Shown one piece after another: positions 1-6,231 of a stretch of DNA of 24,100 nt; position 1 is the stretch's first letter, and the number at the start of each line of letters is the position of its first letter. A program made the position numbers and the translations under genes. Below the pieces are notes generated by a model that saw only the letters and a program-made list of their open reading frames with translations, was not told where the DNA came from and made no database searches. The DNA is from RGIG6374 sp045600965. Its GTDB lineage: Bacteria > Bacteroidota > Bacteroidia > Bacteroidales > UBA932. The stretch covers positions 1-24,100 of the forward strand of contig JAZRYW010000019.1 in the NCBI GenBank assembly GCA_045600965.1. The letters run 5' to 3'.

Positions 1-99
1 AAAAAAGCTATGCTGATATTCTATGAGCAGAACAACATTTCCGCATTCAAGAAGATATTCATAGAACAGTACCTTTTTGCCGTTGAAAGTTACTTTTAG
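1..99 (+). CDS. C-terminal end of an unidentified gene (partial, cut by window start)
   Basis: Frame 1 is open from the first base and stops at TAG 97-99, giving the last 32 residues of a protein that begins upstream. The visible tail is mixed hydrophobic and charged (MLIFYEQNN, then FKKIFIEQYLFAVESYF) and reads like a natural alpha-helical C-terminus. It faintly recalls the ends of some Bacteroidetes Fic-family proteins, but that is an impression and no Fic motif is in view. The following gene is on the opposite strand and converges on it with about 110 bp between. Confidence 0.45.
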   Translation, partial: KKAMLIFYEQNNISAFKKIFIEQYLFAVESYF

Positions 100-209
100 G
101 CTTACGTTTTAACATCGTTCGACGGCGTAAACATACGTTTCAGGGTTATCCGTCTGTATGAATGTAAGGTGCCCACGAAATTTGCATAGTAGACTGTTTC
201 AGAGGCATA

Positions 210-1322
210 TCAATTACCCGCTACGGCCCGGATCGGCATTGCGAAACAGCGCTCGTAATAATCGAGGGTATCGGTATAGAATACACTGAAACACAGATCG
301 ACTGCATAATTGGGAGTACCGTTTGCATAAACGGGAACCTCTTCCGGATCTGTAATATCTTTTCCTTGAAGAGAGGAAGATCTGTAGTATCCCAACACCA
401 CGTCTCCTTTGTCTCCCATTGTAACATCGTCCCAACGGAACCCGGCGGCCGGAAGAAAAATGTGGACGTCATTATCTATTGAATATTCCCCTGTCACTAT
501 GTCTTCTGAATATTCCGGAGATTTTCTCTTACCTCTATCCTCGGGATTCTTCGCCTTGAATACAGCATATCCGCGAACACCGGAACCTTTGTAGTCGGTA
601 CACCATTGCCAGAAACATCCCGACACCAAATCACCGAATTCTTCGATAGTCGGCATTCGCCACGGTTCTCCGAGTTCCATACGGGCCACATCGTCATTAA
701 GCTCAAGTACTTTCCTGTTGTCAACGGGACCGTCGCCGTACCAGTATTCCGGAAAATCATCAGGAACATATTTCGTCAGTTGCAGTTCCTGTCCGTTCTT
801 GCACCAGGCATAGGTACCCCAACTGTAAAACGATTTGGGCTTGGTCTCTCCCCATGCATAATATTTTCCGAATTGTTCCGGTGAAGAGGCGCTTATGTTG
901 AATGATGCCCATTTTACGCCCACACCCAAGTCCACCATTTCCGGTTGCGGGTGTGATGTTGTGGTGAAGATCCTGATGTCACCGAAGTGATAGACTTTGT
1001 TGAATAACACATAGGTACGATAGTAGTATGACGTATTTGCCGTCAGTCCATCGATGCACGCCTCAAATCCGCCATCGGGACTTATTTGCGTGGCCTCTAC
1101 GTCTGTCGGATTTGTGTTGAGATCATTTTCTGAGTATTCTATGCCATAGATGACAGACAAAGCCTTTTCCGGCTTCTGTCGGCAGATTCCTTGGATTCTG
1201 GCAGAAAATGCACCCAACTCCACGACTTCACCGGTTTCGGCGATGTCAGAGCTTTTCGAATCGTATTTTTCACACGAAAACAAAGTGACAGCAAAACAGA
1301 TAAGTAAAGTGAGTTTCTTCAT
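210..1322 (-). CDS. Surface lipoprotein, FN3-like plus FISUMP/C-type-lectin-like domain (paralogue 1)
   Basis: A 370-residue predicted lipoprotein. The signal peptide ends in a lipobox (LFSC, Cys17) followed by EKYD. Residues about 30-125 look like a fibronectin-III-type sandwich. Residues about 130-370 carry the motifs of the Bacteroidetes/Fibrobacter major paralogous (FISUMP) domain: DLGVGVKWASFNI, FGKYYAWGE, WRMPTIEEF, IFLPAAGF and a closing PIRAVAG. Function is unknown; such proteins are exposed lipoproteins with a C-type-lectin-like fold, perhaps binding glycans or proteins. It lies 27 bp downstream of a close paralogue, almost certainly in the same transcript, and is evidently a tandem duplicate that has diverged. 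The start is MKKLTLL, giving a normal signal peptide. Confidence 0.85.
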   Translation of the reverse strand: MKKLTLLICFAVTLFSCEKYDSKSSDIAETGEVVELGAFSARIQGICRQKPEKALSVIYGIEYSENDLNTNPTDVEATQISPDGGFEACIDGLTANTSYYYRTYVLFNKVYHFGDIRIFTTTSHPQPEMVDLGVGVKWASFNISASSPEQFGKYYAWGETKPKSFYSWGTYAWCKNGQELQLTKYVPDDFPEYWYGDGPVDNRKVLELNDDVARMELGEPWRMPTIEEFGDLVSGCFWQWCTDYKGSGVRGYAVFKAKNPEDRGKRKSPEYSEDIVTGEYSIDNDVHIFLPAAGFRWDDVTMGDKGDVVLGYYRSSSLQGKDITDPEEVPVYANGTPNYAVDLCFSVFYTDTLDYYERCFAMPIRAVAGN

Positions 1323-1349
1323 ATCGATTCTTGGTGATTTTCCGCCTTG

Positions 1350-2366
1350 TCAATCAGAGACCGGACGGATTGATTGTCCATAATAACGTTTCTCGCACTC
1401 TCCAGCCTCTATGTTGTCGGAATCAAAATAGATATAATGAGCGCTGTTTGAAGTCGATGGGGAAAGAGATGATGTCCAATAATTGCCGTTGCTTCCAATA
1501 TCATCAAATTCATCTTTTGAAGCATACCCGGCGGCCGGGAGGAAAATATGGGCATCATTGCCCACCGAATAATTCGCAGAAATAGTTTCAGAGTTCCTTT
1601 TTCCTGCGTCTCCATCATCTTTCGCCTTAAACACCACGTAACCTTTCACTCCTGTATTTCTGTAGTTCTCAAACCATTGCCAATAGCAAGCGGAAACAAG
1701 TTTGGCAAACTCTTCAGCCGTAGGCATACGCCAAGAACCTCCAAGTTCACGTGAAGCAACATCATCATCCGGCGTAAGGCGGTATAAATTATCGCTGGAA
1801 TTGTATTTCGTTATATTGGATTCCGTTCCGTCTGCACTCCACCGATATGATTCCCAGGTATAGAATGGCTTGGTCTTAATCTCTCCCCACGAGTAATATT
1901 TTCCATAATCAGCGGGAGCTGTTGCACTTATATTGAACGAAGCCCACTTTATACCTGTCCCCAAATCTATCTTTTCAGGCTCAGGATGCGCCAAGGTCGT
2001 AAAACTCTCCACATTCCCGAATGAATAAGCCCTGTTGTACAGGACAAACGTACGGTAGAAATATTCTGTTCCGGGATTCAGGTTTTCAACATCAACGGAG
2101 AAAAGACCATTATCATCCGTTTCAGGAGCATACAGAACTACAGCGTTCCTTGTAAGATCGGAATTGCTGTATTCTATTCCGAATGTCACGGACAGTCCTT
2201 CTATATTCTTCTGATGGCAATAGCCGGAAATTTTAGCGGTGAATGCCGTAACGGCTGTGGCATCACCGGTTTCCGCAGTACATCTTGTCGGAATATCATC
2301 CTTGTTGCAGGAAAAGAATATCGGCAAAAGAATCGCGCACAAAAACAGATATAGAACTTTTTTCAT
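1350..2366 (-). CDS. Surface lipoprotein, FN3-like plus FISUMP/C-type-lectin-like domain (paralogue 2)
   Basis: A 338-residue paralogue of the downstream gene with the same architecture: signal peptide with lipobox FFSC (Cys20), an FN3-like segment at about 30-125, then DLGTGIKWASFNI, YGKYYSWGE, WRMPTAEEF, IFLPAAGY and terminal SIRPVSD. After the lipid-bearing Cys comes N-K-D-D, matching the K-(D/E)2 lipoprotein export signal known from Capnocytophaga and Bacteroides, so the protein is probably flipped to the cell surface. Its start codon is separated from its likely promoter by a 162-bp MITE-like repeat whose end lies 5 bp upstream of the ATG, so the 5' leader is nearly all repeat sequence. 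Substrate or ligand unknown. Confidence 0.85.
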   Translation of the reverse strand: MKKVLYLFLCAILLPIFFSCNKDDIPTRCTAETGDATAVTAFTAKISGYCHQKNIEGLSVTFGIEYSNSDLTRNAVVLYAPETDDNGLFSVDVENLNPGTEYFYRTFVLYNRAYSFGNVESFTTLAHPEPEKIDLGTGIKWASFNISATAPADYGKYYSWGEIKTKPFYTWESYRWSADGTESNITKYNSSDNLYRLTPDDDVASRELGGSWRMPTAEEFAKLVSACYWQWFENYRNTGVKGYVVFKAKDDGDAGKRNSETISANYSVGNDAHIFLPAAGYASKDEFDDIGSNGNYWTSSLSPSTSNSAHYIYFDSDNIEAGECEKRYYGQSIRPVSD

Positions 2367-2371
2367 ATTTA

Positions 2372-2533
2372 GAACCTGTTTTGAAATAATTAACTTTATT
2401 TATTATGAATCTTTTTGGTCTATATTCCCTCTTTCATCAGCTACAATGCCTTTGCATTGCTCCTTCTTCAAGAGAAAATCTATCCTCAAAAATCTTCTAT
2501 AACAAATTTTGTGAACCATTTCAAAACAGGTTC
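2372..2533 (-). mobile_element. MITE-like element, copy 1 (162 bp, diverged)
   Basis: The ends are inverted repeats: GAACCTGTTTTGAA at 2372 and its partner ending CAAAACAGGTTC at 2533. A TTA lies directly outside each end (2369-2371 and 2534-2536), as expected of a 3-bp target duplication. Length is exactly that of the 2990-3151 copy, but the interior has diverged. The central hairpin is kept with different bases: CAATGC pairs with GCATTG. There is no ORF. A 3-bp TNA-type duplication is known for the IS1031 group of the IS5 family, so such a transposase may have moved it (inference). Strand is set so that the GGAGC core reads 5'-3'. Confidence 0.85.
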
Positions 2534-2556
2534 TTATGAATGTCTGTTCCTTCTTG

Positions 2557-2587
2557 CAAAAGTACAACATTTTCCAAATTGCAGCAA
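2557..2587 (-). promoter_or_regulatory. Predicted promoter for the lipoprotein pair
   Basis: On the minus strand TTG (2587-2585), a 20-bp spacer and TACTTTTG (2564-2557) fit the Bacteroides consensus TTTG-N19-21-TAnnTTTG. Transcription would start near 2550 and cross MITE copy 1 before reaching the lipoprotein ATG at 2366, giving a leader of about 185 nt. Confidence 0.5.
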
Positions 2588-2616
2588 TGAAAAATACTCG
2601 GCGTTTCTGATGAAAA

Positions 2617-2760
2617 ATGGCAAAAAGCAGGGCGATTTCCTTGATGATGGTAAATCATCGCCGCCAGGAAACCATAGAGAAAAAGGCCTATGCCATCGTG
2701 GATGATTTATCACGAAACGGCAAGGCCAATTATCTTGAAGTCATTAAGAATCTGTTTTGA
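2617..2760 (+). CDS. Small 47-codon ORF, possibly a gene remnant
   Basis: ATG 2617 opens a 47-residue frame beginning MAKSRAISLMMVNHRRQ and continuing through a charged helical stretch (KKAYAIVDD, NGKANYLEVIK). The composition looks coding, but no family is recognised. The last residues and the TGA stop come from the broken MITE end starting at 2748, so the native C-terminus has probably been cut off by insertion. If the 2748-3450 interval is removed the frame stays open into the ATG at 3476. No convincing promoter was found. It may be a degenerate fragment of a larger gene or a chance frame. Confidence 0.3.
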   Translation: MAKSRAISLMMVNHRRQETIEKKAYAIVDDLSRNGKANYLEVIKNLF

Positions 2761-2785
2761 AACGGTTCACGAAAATTATTATAGG
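2748..2785 (+). repeat. Broken MITE terminus (38 bp), left end of a possible cassette
   Basis: These 38 bases match the first 38 of the 2990-3151 element with only a few differences (starting GAATCTGTTTTGAAA, then GGTTCACGAAAA and TTATAGG) and then the similarity stops. TAA precedes it (2745-2747). The first 13 bases are the exact inverse of 3435-3447, so this may be the left end of a larger element rather than a simple broken copy. Confidence 0.7.
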
Positions 2786-2792
2786 GACAGGA

Positions 2793-2942
2793 TTACTTGC
2801 ATACCCTGCAACCTTTCTCGTCAAGCTTCGTGCCATTCAGGCAGGTACCAATTTGCGCACATAGTAGAGGAGGACATCCTCCAGATACGTTCTTGAGTTC
2901 TTCTTCAGAGAGCTCCCTGAGCTGTTTCTTTTCTTCTTTCAT
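2793..2942 (-). CDS. Double-glycine leader peptide precursor (bacteriocin/RiPP-like, Cys-rich)
   Basis: A 49-residue precursor on the minus strand, ATG 2942-2940 to TAA 2795-2793. Residues 1-22 form a charged helical leader ending ELSEEELKNVSGG, the classic ELxxVxGG site cut by C39-type peptidase-transporters. The predicted mature peptide is 27 residues, starts CPPLLC, contains GTCLNGTKLDEKG and ends CRVCK. It has five cysteines, at core positions 1, 6, 12, 23 and 26. Related short GG-leader precursors are known in Bacteroidales as secreted natural-product or bacteriocin-like peptides. No C39 transporter, modification enzyme or immunity gene is in this window, so export would depend on genes elsewhere. 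A MITE sits 47 bp upstream and the probable promoter lies beyond it. Antimicrobial or signalling function is inference. Confidence 0.75.
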   Translation of the reverse strand: MKEEKKQLRELSEEELKNVSGGCPPLLCAQIGTCLNGTKLDEKGCRVCK

Positions 2943-2989
2943 AATAACGGTACATTCCGATTATCTTTGTCATAATCTCTGCTGAATTA

Positions 2990-3151
2990 GAATCTGTTTT
3001 GAAATGGTTCACGAAAATAGTTATAGGTTATTTTTCAGTAGATTTTTTGATGATTTGAAGGAGCAACGGGGGTCCGTTGTGACTGAGAAGCATCGAAAAA
3101 TATGCGAAAAAGAAACATAAATATTGAAATTAATCATTTCAAAACAGATTC
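2990..3151 (+). mobile_element. MITE-like element, copy 2 (162 bp)
   Basis: The left end is GAATCTGTTTTGAAATGG at 2990 and the right end CATTTCAAAACAGATTC at 3151; TTA lies immediately outside both (2987-2989 and 3152-3154). The centre holds GAAGGAGC, a hairpin CAACGG-GGGT-CCGTTG and TGACTGA. Compared by eye over 136 bp with the copy at 23965-24100, which is inverted relative to it, I count about 5 differences, so this subtype was active recently. It has no coding capacity. It lies between the GG-peptide start codon and its predicted promoter. Confidence 0.9.
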
Positions 3152-3188
3152 TTAAACAAACATCTCCTTCGCCGGAGAATAAACAGCA

Positions 3189-3218
3189 CAAAAGTACAAT
3201 TATTTCTTGTATTGTCAA
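3189..3218 (-). promoter_or_regulatory. Predicted promoter for the GG-leader peptide
   Basis: On the minus strand TTG (3218-3216), 19 bp, then TACTTTTG (3196-3189) match the Bacteroides promoter consensus. Transcription leftwards would cross the MITE at 2990-3151 and reach the peptide ATG at 2942, giving a leader of about 240 nt. Confidence 0.5.
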
Positions 3219-3286
3219 GAATCCAAATCAAGTGTCCCATAATTTCTACTAAAAGTTTATGGGCACGTTAATTACAATTGTACATA

Positions 3287-3412
3287 CAGATGAATGCGGC
3301 GAATCCGCTCCGGAGAGGTCCTGAGCGGTACGCCTCTTCAGTGGAAGGGCATCTGCTCATTCTGTCATTTACTACGGTAGCACCCGGGTCACACAGTGGG
3401 CGGCGACAAGCC
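3287..3412. ncRNA. Strongly base-paired segment, candidate structured RNA
   Basis: CAGATG (3287-3292) pairs with CATCTG (3350-3355) and encloses two hairpins. The first is GGCG/CGCC (3298-3301 with 3331-3334) stacked on CCGCTC/GAGCGG (3305-3310 with 3323-3328) and an inner GGA/TCC. The second is CTTC/GAAG (3336-3339 with 3344-3347), extended by two pairs. Further right are CTACGGTAG (3372-3380) and GGC-GACAA-GCC (3402-3412). Reading frames here on both strands look non-coding, and the segment is clearly GC-richer than its flanks. It may be a conserved Bacteroidales RNA, but neither family nor strand could be fixed by eye; it lacks the SRP domain-IV loop. Confidence 0.4.
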
Positions 3413-3434
3413 TGCAAAAATTTGGAAATGCGCA

Positions 3435-3447
3435 TCAAAACAGATTC
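3435..3447 (-). repeat. Isolated MITE terminus, right end of a possible cassette
   Basis: TCAAAACAGATTC followed by TAA (3448-3450). It is the exact inverse of 2748-2760 and matches the outer 13 bases of the 162-bp elements. It lies 6 bp upstream of the -7 box of the following gene. Confidence 0.6.
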
Positions 3448-3453
3448 TAATAT

Positions 3454-3461
3454 TATCTTTG
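3454..3461 (+). promoter_or_regulatory. -7 box for the outer-membrane barrel / symporter genes
   Basis: TATCTTTG matches TAnnTTTG, 14 bp before the ATG at 3476, implying a very short leader. No clear -33 box at the right distance. The MITE terminus occupies part of the place where it would lie. Confidence 0.5.
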
Positions 3462-3475
3462 CATCTGTGACGTTG

Positions 3476-4993
3476 ATGAAGAAGATATACCTGATCCTGT
3501 GTACTGCTCTTGCACTTGTAAGCACCCCGCTTTTCGGACAAGGCGGAGGAGCGTTCGAAATCAGGGCGGACAGGACCATTGTCTTTCCGCAGAAACTTGA
3601 ACTCGAGGATAATGCGACGCTTCTCGACGTTCTGATGACGTTCCCCGATCTTATGCAGAAGGGGTTCGATGAAATGGCGGGCGGTTACAATTTGAGAATA
3701 GACAATGTGACGATGAGCGGGGACATTCGTCTGCTGTGCTCTCAAATCAAGGCGAGTATTATCAGTATGGTCCAGATTTGCGACAATACGGGCGTAGCCA
3801 AGGGTACAATAGGCAACGGCAGAGTGATTGACGTGAATCTTCTGAAGATGGAAGACGGCTTTCACGGCTTTGTCAATGCTCAGGGCGGTTTGGACGCAAT
3901 GGCATCACCTTCTGTTGAGATGCGCTACGGGAGCGTGGGCACGGACATCTATGCAAACGCATCCTTTACGAGCATTCTCCGTGATGCGGGGCGTATGAAC
4001 AATGCCTATGCGACGGTGAATATGACCAACTGTTTCTCCCGGAAGGACCGGCTCCTGACCTCCCTCAACTTTCAGAGCACCAACGGCAAACTGACCGACG
4101 GACTGGCCAGAGCCCGATATTTCCACAACTTCAATGACAAAGGAACGGAACTTCTTATCCTTGCCGGCTACCAATACAGGAACCCGGCCGGGACAGTCAT
4201 TGTTCTTACGGAGCTCAACACGCCCCTGCCCTTGAAGGGCCTGACGCTTATGGCAGGTTATGAGGGTGACCATATCTCGTACAGCGGGAATGTCCGTGTT
4301 TCAAACGACGACATATATCTTCAACTCAATTATCGGTCAGGGGCATGGCTTCTTACCCTCGGCGACAGATTTATGTTCTACAGGTATGCCTTCGACTCTT
4401 ATACAAGCAGCGAGGGACGCAACAATGCCCAGGCGAGTATGGTTTACACCACACCGGGCAACTGCCAGATCCAGCTGGCCTGTCACAGGAAGTTCTCCAA
4501 TCCTTCATTCACCCCTGAAAGCCAGACCTTCGAAGAGGAGTGGCTGCTCAGCAAAGGGACACTCAAGGCCGCTTATATGGATGAGCTCAAACTGGGCCTG
4601 TCCAAGTCCTTCAAGGGATTGACAGTCAACTCGTCGCTATCGTATCTTTCTATGGAAGACGCCGACAACAGCTTAAAACTCAACGTTTCCCTCTACTATC
4701 ATAAGAACGCGTTCACAATCAACGGAGGGGTGAACGTTTATGATATGCAGGAGGGGGAAGATTTCGCGACTTTCATAGTCGCGCCGAAATACTCTTTCCC
4801 TTTCAACTTTCAGTTAGGAGCCAAATGCATTGTCTCCACCAGAAAAGGCATTCTGCAGTATGGAGGGAATGTTTACTCGGAGATAATGGCCGAAAAGCAT
4901 TTCAACAGCCGCTGGAGCGCACAGCTTATGTGGCACGACATATTCAACGGGACTTATGGTTCAGCCCTTGCTGGCATACGCTTCAGTTTCTAA
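3476..4993 (+). CDS. Outer-membrane beta-barrel protein with TonB-plug-like N-terminus
   Basis: A 505-residue exported protein. The start is set at 3476 because MKKIYLILCTALALVSTPLFG is a normal signal peptide and a -7 box precedes it; the frame is open 66 codons further up through repeat DNA. After the signal, residues about 40-135 resemble a TonB-receptor plug (LLDVLMTFPDL, GGYNLRIDNVTMSGDIRLL, then GNGRVIDVNLLK). The rest is alternating amphipathic strands ending in the aromatic RFSF typical of barrels. At this length it is far shorter than SusC-type receptors and has no visible TonB box. It is followed 17 bp later by an inner-membrane symporter, suggesting the two handle the same small substrate across both membranes (inference). 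Confidence 0.75.
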   Translation: MKKIYLILCTALALVSTPLFGQGGGAFEIRADRTIVFPQKLELEDNATLLDVLMTFPDLMQKGFDEMAGGYNLRIDNVTMSGDIRLLCSQIKASIISMVQICDNTGVAKGTIGNGRVIDVNLLKMEDGFHGFVNAQGGLDAMASPSVEMRYGSVGTDIYANASFTSILRDAGRMNNAYATVNMTNCFSRKDRLLTSLNFQSTNGKLTDGLARARYFHNFNDKGTELLILAGYQYRNPAGTVIVLTELNTPLPLKGLTLMAGYEGDHISYSGNVRVSNDDIYLQLNYRSGAWLLTLGDRFMFYRYAFDSYTSSEGRNNAQASMVYTTPGNCQIQLACHRKFSNPSFTPESQTFEEEWLLSKGTLKAAYMDELKLGLSKSFKGLTVNSSLSYLSMEDADNSLKLNVSLYYHKNAFTINGGVNVYDMQEGEDFATFIVAPKYSFPFNFQLGAKCIVSTRKGILQYGGNVYSEIMAEKHFNSRWSAQLMWHDIFNGTYGSALAGIRFSF

Positions 4994-5010
4994 ACAAAAA
5001 AAACATCAAT

Positions 5011-6231
5011 ATGAAAAAGATTTCTGCAACAGCCCAGATCTTCCTGGCCCTCACCCTTGCAATCATTGCCGGGTTTTTACTTCAGGATCACACGGCCATT
5101 GCCGATGACTTCATCAAGCCGTTGGGAACAATATTCCTGAATCTTCTGAAGTTCATTGTGGTGCCCCTGGTCCTCCTTTCCATCATTTCAGGAGTACTGT
5201 CGATGGAAGATATCAGGAAGGTTGGCAAACTGGGAGTCAAGACCCTTGCCTATTTTATTTGCACGACTGCCATTGCCGTTGTGCTGGGGCTTGTGGTGTC
5301 AACCATATTGAGCGGCCGGTTCCCCGTCATCAACCTTGAGGGCCTTGAAGCGGCAGATGCTCCCCGAATCTCTCTTATGGACCAGATTGTAAACTTCTTC
5401 CCCAATAACATAATAGAGCCTTTTGCCTCCAACCTTATGATGCAGATAATCGTCATAGCCCTGTTTTTGGGATTTGCGACAGTGCACGTCGGCGAAAAGG
5501 CAGGACCGGTACGCGATTTAATGTTGAGCCTTAACGAAGTGGTGAACAAGATTCTATCATACATTATGGCTCTTGCCCCCATCGGCGTGTTCTGTATGCT
5601 CACTCCCGTGGTCGCCGCCAACGGCCCGAAGGTGCTGGGCTCCTATGCGGTGCTGATAGGCATAGACTATCTGTGTTTCCTGCTTCACGTTGCCGTTGTG
5701 TACACTCCCTGCGTTCGTTTCCTTGGCAGGAAAAAGCCGCGGGAGTTTTTCAGGGAGATGCTGCCGGCGATGCTGTTTGCCTTCTCGAGCGATTCATCAG
5801 TGGCTACACTCCCTTACACTATGAAAAGCACCGGGAAGATGGGCGTAAGAAAAGATGTCGGCAACTTCGTTCTTTCGCTCGGAGCCACCATCAATATGGA
5901 CGGCGTTGCCATCTACCTTGGAGTTACAAGTGTGTTTATGGCAACCTGCTGCGGAATCGACCTCGGGATGAACCAGTATCTTGCGATTGCAGCGTCTGCA
6001 ACCATCGCGTCTATCGGTACTCCCGGAGTTCCGGGAGGATCGCTTGCGCTTATGGCAATGGTGTTCACTTCTGCCGGTATTCCGCTTGAGTGTGTTGCCA
6101 TCGCTGCAGGAGTCGACCGCATAGTGGATATGGGTCGCACCGTCATGTCGATTACGGGAGATGCAAGCTGCGCGGTTATAATGCAGAGATTTACTCCCGG
6201 GACACAGGAACAGGATTCCAGTCAGGCCTAG
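5011..6231 (+). CDS. Dicarboxylate/amino acid:cation symporter (DAACS family)
   Basis: A 406-residue inner-membrane transporter of the glutamate/aspartate/dicarboxylate symporter family (GltP/DctA/SstT-like), with the usual length. Visible family motifs are the HP1 loop SSDSSVATLP, TM7 NMDG, the HP2 loop GTPGVPGG and TM8 VDRIVDMGRTxxSITGD, which keep the Asp, Arg and Thr that bind the substrate amino and side-chain groups. The site equivalent to the TM8 Asn of GltPh is Ser here. Exact substrate (Glu, Asp, Ser/Thr or C4-dicarboxylate) cannot be read from the sequence. The start at 5011 follows an A-rich leader. Its stop codon overlaps the stop of the convergent phosphopantetheinyl transferase through a CTAG. 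Confidence 0.9.
   Translation: MKKISATAQIFLALTLAIIAGFLLQDHTAIADDFIKPLGTIFLNLLKFIVVPLVLLSIISGVLSMEDIRKVGKLGVKTLAYFICTTAIAVVLGLVVSTILSGRFPVINLEGLEAADAPRISLMDQIVNFFPNNIIEPFASNLMMQIIVIALFLGFATVHVGEKAGPVRDLMLSLNEVVNKILSYIMALAPIGVFCMLTPVVAANGPKVLGSYAVLIGIDYLCFLLHVAVVYTPCVRFLGRKKPREFFREMLPAMLFAFSSDSSVATLPYTMKSTGKMGVRKDVGNFVLSLGATINMDGVAIYLGVTSVFMATCCGIDLGMNQYLAIAASATIASIGTPGVPGGSLALMAMVFTSAGIPLECVAIAAGVDRIVDMGRTVMSITGDASCAVIMQRFTPGTQEQDSSQA

Larger units (their letters stand above)
2748..3447. mobile_element. Possible 700-bp non-autonomous mobile cassette
   Basis: The interval is bounded by a perfect 13-bp inverted repeat, GAATCTGTTTTGA at 2748-2760 and TCAAAACAGATTC at 3435-3447, each with TAA directly outside (2745-2747 and 3448-3450). 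Inside lie the GG-leader peptide gene, its likely promoter, a nested 162-bp MITE with its own TTA duplication and a structured GC-richer segment. The alternative is two unrelated broken MITE ends that happen to face each other. Because the family uses only TTA or TAA targets, the matching TAA flanks are weak support by themselves. Confidence 0.4.

Noticed and set aside
3298..3334. Signal recognition particle RNA
   Set aside because: The hairpin with CAGGACC on the minus strand looked suggestive, but its stem is fully paired and lacks the GGAA loop and the CAGG/AGCA internal loop of SRP domain IV.
3278..3475. N-terminal extension of the outer-membrane barrel gene by 66 codons
   Set aside because: The extension runs through the structured segment, a MITE end and the -7 box, while a normal signal peptide starts at 3476.
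3268..3579. 103-codon minus-strand frame across the structured segment
   Set aside because: It overlaps the signal peptide of the barrel gene and has no recognisable domain; the pairing pattern suits RNA better than protein.
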